From CAZMFZ01 sp046152935 (GTDB lineage: Bacteria; Bacteroidota; Bacteroidia; Cytophagales; UBA9547): 5,103 nt of DNA. Shown here piece after piece: positions 1 to 4,681 of the stretch. The stretch spans positions 1-5,103 of the forward strand of contig JBJXGB010000165.1 of the NCBI GenBank assembly GCA_046152935.1, read 5' to 3'. The first letter of the stretch is position 1; each line of letters opens with the position of its first letter. Position numbers and translations under genes: made by a program. Under the pieces are notes generated by a model. That model ran no database searches. It saw only the letters and a list, made by a program, of their open reading frames with translations, and was not told the DNA's origin.

Positions 1-52
1 TGTCAGCGTTTGCAATTTAATAAAGTAAAGCAACCACGATGCTACGAAAAAT
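1..52. other. Short intergenic stretch, no feature seen
   Basis: This is the sequence downstream of the minus-strand DUF6261 gene. I see no hairpin followed by a T-run that would act as its terminator and no start of another gene. Confidence 0.5.
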
Positions 53-763
53 CTAGGCCTCTTCTTTGCTACCGTGCGATTGTACCAAACGATCGTATTT
101 ATTAATAAGGGCGTCAATCTCGCCTAGTAGCTTCTTTTGGGCATCGTTGGCATCTATTGTTTGCATCGCTTCTAGGTGTTTTAGCAATTCTTTGTATTGA
201 AAAATAAAGTTTTTGCGAAAATCGCCCGTTTTACCATCCACTTTTTTATCAGCTACTTCTTCATTTCTGCTCATGAAAATATCGCCAAAAGCTTGGTTGG
301 CCGTTTTGAGTTCGGCTGCCCAGTCGGTAATATTAAAGGCCAAAATAGCAGTTTTTAGGGTGTTGTCGTTCTCAAAATCTTGGCTTAAGTTGCGCAAAGT
401 CTCTGATTCGAGCTGGTAATTGAGGCCCGCAATGTTGTCGCCATACTTATTGATGCCTCGCAACAAGGCCTCTGCATGGTTGCGTTTTGCTTCATCGTGG
501 TGGTAGCTATAAGCATTAGCGAGGGCTTTGATGCCACTGATGGCTTTGTCTCTGCGCACATCTGCTTTGATGATTTCTTTGCTTAATTTGCTCGATTTTT
601 CGATCGCGAAAGCATCGCTAAGCGGTTTTAACTGGTTTTTAAGTTCAGCAAGTTTGCTATTAAGCCCAGCATTTGGCAAATTGTGTTTGGTGAATAAAGT
701 AATGGTATCGTTGCCTAGCCCAATAAGTTCGCCAAGCCAAAGCCTTGCGTAATTCATTTCCAT
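53..763 (-). CDS. DUF6261 family protein (function unknown)
   Basis: The 236-residue product resembles DUF6261, a Bacteroidota family of unknown function, recognised from memory of family members. Supporting segments are ADVRRDKAISG (67-77), YGDNIAGLNYQ (107-117), ITDWAAELKTANQAF (145-159) and LGEIDALINKYDRLV (213-227). The protein looks almost wholly helical and charged, with no signal peptide or membrane segment, so it is probably cytoplasmic. I chose ATG at 761-763 (MEMNYARLW); a second ATG two codons in (755-757) is equally possible. The frame stays open upstream to 865, but that extension comes from very AT-rich DNA and would add a hydrophobic stretch foreign to the family. The gene ends GSKEEA-stop at 53. 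It is transcribed away from the 41-bp repeat array and the toxin-antitoxin operon. DUF6261 genes often sit near mobile or repeated DNA; that is general knowledge, not shown here. Confidence 0.8.
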   Translation of the reverse strand: MEMNYARLWLGELIGLGNDTITLFTKHNLPNAGLNSKLAELKNQLKPLSDAFAIEKSSKLSKEIIKADVRRDKAISGIKALANAYSYHHDEAKRNHAEALLRGINKYGDNIAGLNYQLESETLRNLSQDFENDNTLKTAILAFNITDWAAELKTANQAFGDIFMSRNEEVADKKVDGKTGDFRKNFIFQYKELLKHLEAMQTIDANDAQKKLLGEIDALINKYDRLVQSHGSKEEA

Positions 764-911
764 ATCTATATAATTTAAGAGTTTACTATTGAAAAGTTTA
801 ATAATTTGATAAATAAACAAATAAAAAATGGTAACAATAATAAAAAAACTATAAAATTGACACAAGCAAAAAATAATATGCCTGCAATGAATTGAAAAAG
901 CTAGAAATTGC
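764..911. other. AT-rich leader region upstream of the DUF6261 gene
   Basis: This very AT-rich stretch must hold the minus-strand promoter of the DUF6261 gene. No good TAnnTTTG match is visible on that strand; the closest, CAAAAAATA on the plus strand near 867-877, has a gap one base too long. At 895-911 a sequence like aagctagaaattgc resembles the 3' half of the array unit and may be a decayed leading copy. Confidence 0.4.
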
Positions 912-1139
912 AGTAGATGTGATAAATAAGTTCTAAGGAAGCCAAATACTGTAGTAGATGTGATAAATAAGTTCTAGAGAAGCTAAATACTACAGTAGAT
1001 GTGATAAATAAGTTCTAGGGAAGCTAAATACTACAGTAGATGTGATAAATAAGTTCTAAGGAAGCTAAATACTAAAGTAGATGTGATAAATAAGTTCTGC
1101 GGAGGTCAAAAACTACAGTAGATGTGATAAATAAGTTCT
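912..1139. repeat. Six-copy tandem repeat, exact 41-bp period
   Basis: A 23-bp core (AGTAGATGTG...AAGTTCT) is identical in six copies starting at 912, 953, 994, 1035, 1076 and 1117, each exactly 41 bp after the last. The 18-bp intervals between cores are similar rather than unique (consensus arGGAAGCTAAATACTAC). The best match is among copies 2-4; the fifth interval (1099-1116) is the most diverged. Two small dyads recur: CTACaGTAG at the unit junction (intact before cores 3, 4 and 6) and TTC-N4-GAA just after the core. The core carries stops (TGATAAATAAG) and the period is not a multiple of three, so it is non-coding. It lies between the divergent DUF6261 gene and the XRE/toxin-antitoxin operon. 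It could be an iteron-like protein-binding array or an inert minisatellite; the sequence does not decide. Confidence 0.93.
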
Positions 1140-1140
1140 A

Positions 1141-1274
1141 GGGAGTTAGGGATGTTAGAGAAGCGTATCCCGAACCTCATATAAAGAACGATTTTATTGT
1201 TTATTTGCTTTTTTGTAGTTTCAAATTACTTTTTACTGTAGTTCAAGATGCCCTGCGGAACATCTTGAACAGCC
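1141..1274. mobile_element. Structured MITE-like element, copy A (left end diverged)
   Basis: This 134-bp sequence is repeated in direct orientation at 2352-2486. The first large block, 1152-1197, is identical over 46 bp to 2363-2408; the rest differs by scattered substitutions and one base of length. Three stems are visible: GTTaGGGAT (1145-1153) with ATCCCGAAC (1167-1175), one mismatch; GTAGTT (1215-1220) with AATTAC (1224-1229), one G-T pair; and a perfect 10-bp stem GTTCAAGATG (1241-1250) with CATCTTGAAC (1261-1270). The right terminus GAACAGCC is intact, but the left terminus reads GGGAGTTA where copy B has GGCTGTTC. There is no open reading frame inside, so if mobile it is non-autonomous. 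No target-site duplication is recognisable. It could alternatively be a conserved intergenic RNA-type repeat. Confidence 0.75.
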
Positions 1275-1336
1275 TGTAGAACACGTAACAAGGGAGGGAG
1301 AAGACCAACTAAGGCAAAAAATAACACCTTCTTTTT
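1275..1336. other. Intergenic stretch between element copy A and the operon promoter
   Basis: About 60 bp of purine-rich sequence (aagggagggagaagacc) with no gene, hairpin or repeat that I can support. Confidence 0.4.
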
Positions 1337-1363
1337 TTGTATTAGTTATTTACACTATTTTTG
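1337..1363 (+). promoter_or_regulatory. Candidate Bacteroidota promoter of the XRE/antitoxin/toxin operon
   Basis: TATTTTTG at 1356-1363 is a full match to the -7 element TAnnTTTG, and TTG at 1337-1339 fits the -33 element. The 16-bp spacer is slightly shorter than usual. Transcription would start near 1370, giving a leader of about 30 bases before the ATG at 1400. The match to the element is seen; promoter activity is inferred. Confidence 0.55.
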
Positions 1364-1399
1364 TTCTATTATGAGCTTAAAACAAGTATTTAGTCTACT

Positions 1400-1737
1400 A
1401 TGGTAAACATTGGAGAACGTATTACTAGCCTTAGAAAGCAAAAAAACTGGTCGCAAAAGGAATTGGCTTAGGCTATTGAAACCTCACGTGATATTATTGG
1501 AAAGTGCGAGCCAAACGAAAATAGCCCTTGCATCGAAATGACCCTTAAAATTGCGAAGGTCTTTGATGTACCTGTAGATTATCTTTTAGGTAAAGGAAAA
1601 CATGCCGCTTACAATAAAGACACTATCAAAAAGGCTGGAAGAGATTGAAGCACTTGACAATGGCACTAAAACCGTTATATTTAATGTAATCGATACTTAA
1701 TTTAAAAGACTTTAAAGCCCGTAGGGCATACGCATAA
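1400..1737 (+). pseudogene. Broken XRE/Cro-family HTH transcriptional regulator
   Basis: The reading starts MVNIGERITSLRKQKNWSQKELA, a typical XRE/Cro helix-turn-helix N-terminus, then meets TAG at codon 24 where family members usually have Gln. The same frame continues with SRDIIGKCEPNENSP and ends its domain with VFDVPVDYLLGKGKHAAY, a common XRE motif. An extra A in the run 1628-1632 shifts the frame; the new frame reads KRLEEIEALDNGTKTVIFNVIDT. A second extra A at 1699-1700 shifts it again, ending KDFKARRAYA with TAA at 1735-1737. Correcting the three lesions gives about 111 residues, a normal length. GKCEPNENSPC also departs from the usual GKYERNxNSPS, consistent with relaxed selection. 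The restored stop overlaps the antitoxin ATG by one base (TAATG), so this was the first gene of a three-gene operon, probably its repressor. Sequencing error is unlikely to explain all three lesions. Confidence 0.88.
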
Positions 1738-1967
1738 TGAACGTTCAGTATATTTCAGATAACAAAGGCATCACCACAGGGGTATTTATCCCTATTCAGG
1801 AATGGACTAAGCTAAAGGAAAGCTATAATTTACCAGAAGATGACTTTGAGCTAAGTCCCGCTCAAAAAAAGGAACTGGACTATCGTATTGATCAGCATTT
1901 AAAAAATGCAAACGACCTTTTGGAATGGGAAGACGTAAAAAAACGGTTACTTGCCCGTAATCGCTAA
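1737..1967 (+). CDS. Antitoxin of a RelE/ParE-type toxin-antitoxin pair
   Basis: The product is a 76-residue acidic/basic protein. The N-terminal part (NVQYISDNKGITTGVFIPIQEWTKLKE, split at 2-28) resembles the Phd/YefM-like DNA-binding ends found before RelE toxins in Bacteroidota. The C-terminal part (LSPAQKKELDYRIDQHL and LLEWEDVKKRL) resembles the helical toxin-binding tail of the putative addiction-module component family. In this class the antitoxin binds and neutralises the toxin and usually represses the operon. The ATG at 1737 shares its A with the ancestral stop of the XRE pseudogene, and the stop is two bases before the toxin ATG, so the two are co-transcribed and probably coupled. 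The frame is intact. With the XRE gene dead, autoregulation may rest on this protein alone, which is inference. Family assignment is from pattern recognition. Confidence 0.8.
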   Translation: MNVQYISDNKGITTGVFIPIQEWTKLKESYNLPEDDFELSPAQKKELDYRIDQHLKNANDLLEWEDVKKRLLARNR

Positions 1968-1969
1968 AA

Positions 1970-2278
1970 ATGGCATACAAAATCAAACCCTTTGCTGAAC
2001 TTGATTTGGCGGAAAGCATGGATTGGTACAATCAGCAACAACCCGGACTAGAACTAGCTTTTTTAGACGAAGTAGAAAACACTATCGAGCATATCAACCA
2101 AAACCCCTACGGCTATGCTGTTCGATACAAAAGAAAAGGCATCGCTATTCGCTTCGCATTGGTAGATAGATTCCCCTTTGTAATAGTATTCTTTTGGGAT
2201 GAAACGCTACAACTCATTGTCATTGAAGCCATTTGGCACACCGCTAGAAACCCTAAACATTGGAAAACTAGGGTTTGA
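1970..2278 (+). CDS. RelE/ParE-family toxin
   Basis: The 102-residue protein has the full RelE/ParE (plasmid stabilisation) layout. AELDLAESMDWYNQQQPGL (9-27) forms the first helices, FLDEVENTIEHINQNP (31-46) the second helix, and YKRKGIAIRFALVDRFPFVIVFF (53-75) the beta strands with R61. The end, IEAIWHTARNPKHW (85-98), is the usual family signature. RelE members cleave mRNA on the ribosome and ParE members poison gyrase; the sequence alone does not choose between them. No lesion is seen, so the toxin should be active and needs its antitoxin encoded two bases upstream. Length is normal. The stop (2276-2278) overlaps the right arm of an inverted repeat that may help end the transcript. Confidence 0.92.
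   Translation: MAYKIKPFAELDLAESMDWYNQQQPGLELAFLDEVENTIEHINQNPYGYAVRYKRKGIAIRFALVDRFPFVIVFFWDETLQLIVIEAIWHTARNPKHWKTRV
2248..2276 (+). other. Inverted repeat overlapping the toxin stop codon
   Basis: AAACCCTA (2248-2255) and TAGGGTTT (2269-2276) form a perfect 8-bp stem with a 13-base loop. The arms encode the toxin's last residues and there is no T-run after it, so it is at best a transcript-end stabiliser or weak attenuator rather than a standard terminator. Confidence 0.4.
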
Positions 2279-2351
2279 AATACTTAATTCCAAATTTTAA
2301 TCTTCTGCAACTTTTAAGGCTTTTCTTTTTAAACAATACGCTTTGTAACTA

Positions 2352-2486
2352 GGCTGTTCGGAATGTTAGAGAAGCGTATCCCGAACCTCATATAAAGAAC
2401 GATTTTATCGTTTATTCGTTTTTTTGTGATTACAAATCACTTTTTATCCGTAGTTCAAGATTCCCTGCGGAACATCTTGAACAGCC
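2352..2486. mobile_element. Structured MITE-like element, copy B (complete)
   Basis: This 135-bp copy has both ends: GGCTGTTC (2352-2359) and GAACAGCC (2479-2486). Read inward, the two ends match as GGCTGTTCnnnATGTT, 13 of 16 bases. Internal stems are GTTCGGaAT (2356-2364) with ATCCCGAAC (2378-2386), GTGATT (2426-2431) with AATCAC (2435-2440), and GTTCAAGAT (2453-2461) with ATCTTGAAC (2474-2482). It lies 73 bp after the toxin stop, in the same orientation as copy A. It has no coding capacity. The flanks (acta on the left, cgat on the right) give no evident target duplication. The short size, inverted ends and second copy fit a MITE; the conserved folding also fits a REP-like or RNA element. 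Confidence 0.78.
2426..2445 (+). terminator. Possible weak intrinsic terminator inside element copy B
   Basis: A 6-bp stem with a 3-base loop (GTGATTacaAATCAC) is followed directly by five T and preceded by a longer T-run. Its position about 150 bp after the toxin stop on the same strand suits an operon terminator. The stem has only two G-C pairs, so it would be weak. The equivalent place in copy A (1215-1234) has the same shape. Confidence 0.35.
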
Positions 2487-2515
2487 CGATAGTGATGAAA
2501 AAAATGTTCCTATCG
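2487..2515. other. Short inverted repeat beside element copy B
   Basis: CGATAG (2487-2492) and CTATCG (2510-2515) are perfect 6-bp arms around 17 A/T-rich bases, starting at the base after copy B ends. It could be chance or a remnant of another element. Confidence 0.25.
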
Positions 2516-2524
2516 TAGTATAAA

Positions 2525-2608
2525 CGCCTATCTCGTAAGCCTATGCACAAAAATAGGACTTTTTTCTATTTATTTCTGCCGGGAGGGAACTCCCTGCAGC
2601 ACGGGAAT
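2525..2608. repeat. About 80-bp intergenic repeat, left copy (L)
   Basis: The first half contains ATGCACAAAAATAGGACTTT (from 2543), identical over 21 bases with 3592-3612. The second half is TGCCGGGAGGGAACTCCC followed by tgCAGCAcGGGAAttC. It carries a 5-bp hairpin GGGAG (2581-2585) / CTCCC (2590-2594) closed by GGAA, a GNRA-type loop. It lies just beyond the 3' end of the minus-strand membrane-protein gene, whose other flank carries two more copies. A further decayed half (atgaaactataagattttttt, about 2621-2641) may follow. Confidence 0.75.
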
Positions 2609-2660
2609 TCACTAAAAGTAATGAAACTATAAGATTTTTTTAATTCGATGTGTAATAGTG

Positions 2661-3431
2661 CTAATAACCGCTAGTCCAGACCCAAATTGTAAACCAAGTC
2701 ATCAATGCTGCACCAACAATACATCCAAAAGCAATAAAAAACAGCCTTAAAAACTCCCGATAATCTAATTGGTACTCATACAGTGCCGATACCGGAGCTT
2801 GTTCGTCTTCATCAGGGCTGGTGATTATATATTGCCCTTCCTTTTTTATTAATTTTCCCAGAGCAGCAATCATTGTACCTAAAGGAATTGAGCGTTCTTG
2901 CACGCCGTTGGTCTGGTTTTCGCCAATAACATACCCTTGCTCCTTTAAACACAATACCAAGTTTGCTCTGCCTGCTGCCGTGGCTTCTCCTGCAAACACT
3001 GGCATATTTATCATCACAAAATGTGTATCATAAACCAGTACTTTTACCTCATTGGCACTGTTGAGCAGTACAGGATGGTCGGAAAAACAAATATTATGAT
3101 CGGTGCCATCGGTATTGCTATCGCCAGCCAGAAAAAAATCAAGTCGCCATTTGGCAACTGGTTGCAAAGACAATGGCGCGAGCAATGTCGAAGAAGTATA
3201 AGACGATGCAGCACCCTTAAACTTTATGATCTTGCCCAGCAAATCGTCTGACAACACCGATACCGGCAATGCGGCAGCATACCTTTTCGCACGTATGTAG
3301 GCTATCCAAACGCTAGGCAACAGAAACAGACTGGTCGGAATGGCTACCATTGCAACCAAACAAAATATAAAGCTGATAATCAATAATACAATTTGTAAGG
3401 AAGTTTGAAGCAAATCAGATTGTAGCAACAT
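2661..3431 (-). CDS. Membrane protein of GIDE-like layout (function unknown)
   Basis: The 256-residue protein has a hydrophobic N-terminus, about 12-47, with a proline break at 32 that may make it one long or two short membrane spans. A soluble middle of roughly 180 residues follows, then a C-terminal span at about 229-253. The soluble part has features reminiscent of the GIDE/E3-ligase-like domain found in bacteria and organelles: GKIIKFKGAA (66-75), LLAPLSLQPVAKW (83-95) and, near its end, ERSIPLGTMIAALGKLIKKE (179-198). No RING finger or cysteine cluster is present, so ligase activity is not implied. This family link is from pattern memory and tentative; it may be an unrelated two-span membrane protein. 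The start at 3431 places the membrane segment at the N-terminus as expected. The gene stands alone, opposite to its neighbours, between copies of an 80-bp repeat. No TAnnTTTG element is seen in the 70 bp upstream. Confidence 0.75.
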   Translation of the reverse strand: MLLQSDLLQTSLQIVLLIISFIFCLVAMVAIPTSLFLLPSVWIAYIRAKRYAAALPVSVLSDDLLGKIIKFKGAASSYTSSTLLAPLSLQPVAKWRLDFFLAGDSNTDGTDHNICFSDHPVLLNSANEVKVLVYDTHFVMINMPVFAGEATAAGRANLVLCLKEQGYVIGENQTNGVQERSIPLGTMIAALGKLIKKEGQYIITSPDEDEQAPVSALYEYQLDYREFLRLFFIAFGCIVGAALMTWFTIWVWTSGY

Positions 3432-3504
3432 AAATACTAAGATTTTTAGATCAGATGACTTATTTTTAATTGGTGTTGGGAGTTTTCTTTTGTTACTTTC
3501 TTCA

Positions 3505-3577
3505 CATTACAGTTTCAAATTATAGGAATTTAATTATTTATTATGCCGGGAGTGTACTCCCAACAGCAGGGAATGCC
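3505..3577. repeat. About 80-bp intergenic repeat, middle copy (M)
   Basis: The second half, ATTTATTATGCCGGGAG (from 3535) with actCCCaaCAGCAGGGAAtgCC, closely matches copy L. The first half (attataggaattta) is decayed but aligns with aaaaataggactttt. The hairpin GGGAG (3548-3552) / CTCCC (3557-3561) is kept with a different loop, TGTA. The ATAGGA block at 3522 is exactly 80 bp before that of the next copy. Confidence 0.65.
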
Positions 3578-3650
3578 TGTATCTCAAGTCCATGCACAAA
3601 AATAGGACTTTTAATTTGCTTATCTGCGGACGAAACTCCCGACAGCACCA
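3574..3650. repeat. About 80-bp intergenic repeat, right copy (R)
   Basis: This copy follows copy M in tandem. The first half is the better preserved, with 21 bases (3592-3612) identical to copy L and a shared gcct-tatctc-aag lead-in. The second half reads TGCGGACGAAACTCCCGACAGCAC with the left arm of the hairpin mutated (GGAC for GGGAG), so the stem is mostly lost here. Confidence 0.72.
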
Positions 3651-3688
3651 GAACCGAGGCTAGGCAATAAAAACGGCCAAAAGCATTG

Positions 3689-3696
3689 TATATTTG
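3689..3696 (+). promoter_or_regulatory. Candidate -7 promoter element for the Uma2 gene
   Basis: TATATTTG fully matches TAnnTTTG and lies 43 bp before the ATG at 3740. No TTG is found at the usual -33 distance, so only half of the promoter is supported. Confidence 0.4.
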
Positions 3697-3739
3697 CAAC
3701 AAAATAGTATTTTTCGCTTCGAATAAACAAGAAAATACG

Positions 3740-4321
3740 ATGTCGGCTCAAGCAATAACGCACTATTCCATCGAAGACTATCTGCACCGCGAGCGGGAAG
3801 CCTCGGAGAAAAGCGAATATTTTAAAGGCGAAATATTCATGATGGCTGGAGCCAGCTTTGCCCACAATCGGATGAACGAAAATCTTTCAATCCGAGTTGG
3901 TACATTTCTTGAAGGCAAATCTTGCCAGTCGTTCTCGCGCGATTTCCGCATTCATATTCCAGAAAACACACTTTTTACTTATCCAGATTTGGTAGTGGTC
4001 TGTGGCGAGCCAGCCCTGTTTGATGAAGAAGAAGATACCGTTCTCAACCCTACCATTATTGTAGAAATACTATCTGCAAGCACCGCCAGCTACGACAGGG
4101 GCGAAAAATTTGCCCTTTATCGCGAAATTACAACACTCAAAGAGTATGTATTGATCGACTCGACCAAGGTGTGGGCAGAAGTATGGAGCAAAAACAAAGA
4201 GGGCTTGTGGACTTTGGCCCAAGAACTGAAGCGAATAGATGACAAAATCTATTTCAATGCCATTGGCTTCACACTTTCGCTTGCCGATGTGTATAAAAAC
4301 AGCAAGATTGAGGCAAAATAG
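3740..4321 (+). CDS. Uma2-family PD-(D/E)xK endonuclease-like protein
   Basis: The 193-residue product has the Uma2 (formerly DUF820) pattern: TxxDYLHxERExxExSEYFKGEIFMM at the N-terminus, with E26 in SEYFKGEI, then the restriction-endonuclease-like core YPDLVVVC (D83), IIVEILSASTASYDRGEKFALYRE (E109, K123) and LKEYVLID (133-140). These are the residues expected of a PD-(D/E)xK metal-dependent nuclease active site, so it appears intact. The biological role of Uma2 proteins is unsettled; many copies occur in cyanobacteria and Bacteroidota, often scattered as orphans. I chose ATG 3740 because the TTG at 3686 lies in the presumed promoter and its extension does not match the family. It stands alone after the tandem 80-bp repeats. 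The next gene starts about 360 bp later and is not obviously related. Confidence 0.92.
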   Translation: MSAQAITHYSIEDYLHREREASEKSEYFKGEIFMMAGASFAHNRMNENLSIRVGTFLEGKSCQSFSRDFRIHIPENTLFTYPDLVVVCGEPALFDEEEDTVLNPTIIVEILSASTASYDRGEKFALYREITTLKEYVLIDSTKVWAEVWSKNKEGLWTLAQELKRIDDKIYFNAIGFTLSLADVYKNSKIEAK

Positions 4322-4327
4322 CTCCCT

Positions 4328-4503
4328 ACCTCGCTCTGTGCCCCAAAGAGCAAAATACTTGCTTTAAAACTCTTCATTAAAATTAGTCAAACATCCAAAA
4401 TCATCTCTGTTCGTCCTATAATAGTTGGCAGATGACCAATCATAGATTTCGGTTTTATCGGCCAAATTTCATTGTTCAGCTCTGTAAGGACACAGAGCAA
4501 GGT
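4328..4503. mobile_element. Possible MITE: 176 bp bounded by imperfect inverted repeats
   Basis: ACCTCGCTCTGTGCCC (4328-4343) matches the reverse complement of GGACACAGAGCAAGGT (4488-4503) at 14 of 16 bases. The enclosed sequence has no convincing gene. The left end starts seven bases after the Uma2 stop. No clear target duplication is seen, and only one copy is in the window, so a non-autonomous element is possible but unproven. Confidence 0.45.
4479..4498. other. Perfect 7-bp hairpin at the right end of the inverted-repeat stretch
   Basis: GCTCTGT (4479-4485) pairs with ACAGAGC (4492-4498) around AAGGAC. GCTCTGTG also occurs at 4333-4340, so the right arm can pair either locally or with the distant left arm. 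No T-run follows, so it is not a standard terminator. Confidence 0.5.
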
Positions 4504-4617
4504 GATGAATTCAACGATTAAAGTGGTTTTTCTAGACAGAAATCAAGGCATAGTCATTATTCGATTAACGCTAAAAAATTATTTCTCAATCAAATTAATA
4601 TAAATTCCTCTTTTATT
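4504..4617. other. AT-rich intergenic stretch, no gene seen
   Basis: Between the inverted-repeat stretch and the dehydrogenase promoter candidate I see no repeat, RNA gene or coding frame that I can support. Confidence 0.4.
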
Positions 4618-4625
4618 TAGCTTTG
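4618..4625 (+). promoter_or_regulatory. Candidate -7 promoter element for the dehydrogenase gene
   Basis: TAGCTTTG is a full TAnnTTTG match 56 bp before the ATG at 4682. The upstream region is AT-rich but has no TTG at the -33 spacing. Confidence 0.4.
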
Positions 4626-4681
4626 TAAAGAACACCACTGCATCAAATTTTCTAATTAACAAAACTTCTAAAATAAATCCA

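Noticed and set aside
764..865. N-terminal extension of the DUF6261 protein (34 residues, hydrophobic)
   Set aside because: It comes from highly AT-rich DNA, does not resemble the family, and ATG codons at 763 and 757 give a family-like start.
912..1139. CRISPR array
   Set aside because: The 18-bp intervals are near copies of each other rather than unique spacers, the core is short, and no cas gene is nearby.
1400..1737. Programmed recoding (stop readthrough plus frameshifts) of the XRE gene
   Set aside because: It would need one readthrough and two separate shifts with no slippery site and stimulatory structure seen; missense changes at conserved positions also point to decay.
1141..2486. 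Integron cassettes with attC sites around the toxin-antitoxin operon
   Set aside because: The repeats lack RYYYAAC/GTTRRRY core sites in attC arrangement, and no integrase is present. Neighbouring genes also lie on both strands.
2581..2594. Terminator of the minus-strand membrane-protein gene
   Set aside because: The GGGAG/CTCCC hairpin has no T-run on the minus strand and is a recurring part of the 80-bp repeat found also upstream of the gene.
3686..3739. Longer Uma2 protein from the TTG at 3686
   Set aside because: The TTG overlaps the TATATTTG element and the added residues do not fit the family; ATG 3740 gives the usual N-terminus.
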